Below the pieces are notes generated by a model that saw only the letters and a program-made list of their open reading frames with translations, did not search any database and was not told the origin of the DNA. Made by a program: the position numbers and the translations under genes. From Streptomyces sclerotialus (lineage in GTDB: Bacteria; Actinomycetota; Actinomycetes; Streptomycetales; Streptomycetaceae), in NCBI RefSeq assembly GCF_040907265.1, contig NZ_JBFOHP010000002.1:6944001-7008000 (forward strand): 64,000 bases of DNA, given 5' to 3'. Shown here in pieces: positions 61,903 through 64,000 of this stretch (positions are counted from its first letter, which is position 1; each line of letters starts with the position of its first letter).

Positions 61903-62061
61903 GGTGGGGATCGTAGAACCGCGCCGAGGGCCGCGTCCCGGCCCGGAGCCCGTGATCACGGCCACGCGGGCCGCGGGGTTCCGGAAGCGTGCATGCCGGG
62001 GCGGCGGCCTCGAAAATTCTCGCGACCGCCCGACCCGGCCCCGGCTACGATCGTCGGTCTG

Positions 62062-63714
<1,653 letters not shown>

Positions 63715-63786
63715 CTGGAAGCCGCCGGTCCGGCCGGTAATGGATTTGGCCCTGCCGGACGGAACCCGTAAGGTGGTGTTCACCGA

Positions 63787-63860
63787 CGCGGGGTGGAGCA
63801 GCTCGGTAGCTCGCTGGGCTCATAACCCAGAGGTCGCAGGTTCAAATCCTGTCCCCGCTA
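63787..63860 (+). tRNA. Initiator tRNA-Met (CAT), CCA not encoded
   Basis: 74 bases fold to a cloverleaf with anticodon CAT at 63821-63823. The anticodon stem ends in GGG...CCC (GGGCTCATAACCC), the hallmark of initiator tRNA. Position 1 is C and position 72 is T, so the first pair is unmatched, as needed for formylation. The 3' CCA is absent from the DNA. Confidence 0.95.
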
Positions 63861-63877
63861 CTGACGCAACAGTGCGT

Positions 63878-63913
63878 GCCAGAGGCCCCTTCCTCCAGGA
63901 AGGGGCCTCTGGC
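63878..63913 (+). terminator. Hairpin after the initiator tRNA
   Basis: Seventeen-base stem of GCCAGAGGCCCCTTCC type with its exact complement and a small loop. It lies 17 bases after the tRNA. Nothing else is recognised in the last 86 bases. Confidence 0.82.
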
Positions 63914-64000
63914 GTGTGTGCGGCCGGTTCCCGAGAAGTCGCCCGGGCCGGCCGACCCGGGGCGAAGCGGGAGAAACGCATCTCTTCCCGGCAGTTCTTC

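Overview
The window reads as chromosomal DNA of a Streptomyces or a very close relative. Third codon positions are almost always G or C, GTG starts are frequent, and family content is typical of streptomycetes: two SsgA-like sporulation proteins, a two-domain small laccase, DUF5954, DUF2630 and SCO6745-family proteins, and an initiator tRNA without an encoded CCA. I see no prophage, insertion sequence, rRNA, CRISPR array or large secondary-metabolite cluster. I count 52 protein-coding genes and one tRNA.

Layout. 1-8300: an exported oxidative sugar module (a cupredoxin/Ig-like protein whose end is cut off, and a ThuA plus PQQ-type glucose/sorbosone dehydrogenase fusion) diverges from a small laccase, followed by a DUF5005-like exported protein and a GMC oxidoreductase. 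8367-13083: a response regulator, sensor kinase and GerMN lipoprotein operon, then two SsgA-like genes and a DUF2630 gene. 13243-19616: an apparently frameshifted beta-propeller protein, an FUSC exporter with a MarR regulator, a small secreted protein, and a TetR/SDR divergent pair. 19758-25242: DeoR, class II aldolase and sugar-phosphate isomerase genes, a YciI protein, a flavodoxin and an orphan DosR-like regulator. 25455-33603: DUF5954, photolyase, carboxylesterase, endonuclease V, a saccharopine-dehydrogenase-like reductase, a DapA-like aldolase and an MgtC-like protein. 33923-42516: a beta-oxidation operon (alpha-methylacyl-CoA racemase, acyl-CoA dehydrogenase, thiolase, FadB-like protein) with a MerR regulator and an amino-acid permease. 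42609-50657: exported hydrolases (sphingomyelinase-like, M1 and M14 peptidases, X-Pro dipeptidyl-peptidase) and a BCCT transporter. 50755-63913: D-amino-acid oxidase, a second FUSC protein, an SDR/MarR divergent pair, Tex, an SCO6745-family protein, two DJ-1-family genes, enoyl-CoA hydratase, an ABC-F ATPase and initiator tRNA-Met.

Themes. Many genes are exported and act on sugars, lipids or peptides outside the cell, while the regulators sit beside likely targets with visible inverted-repeat operators. The most unusual feature is an abundance of short tandem repeats. Several begin at a stop codon, carry a copy of it in every unit, and have periods that are not multiples of three, so stops appear in more than one frame. 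Repeats inside coding regions have periods of 9, 24 or 27 bases. Several genes lack a Shine-Dalgarno sequence and have a -10 hexamer 5 to 8 bases before the start, which suggests leaderless transcripts. Domain calls come from reading motifs, not from database searches.
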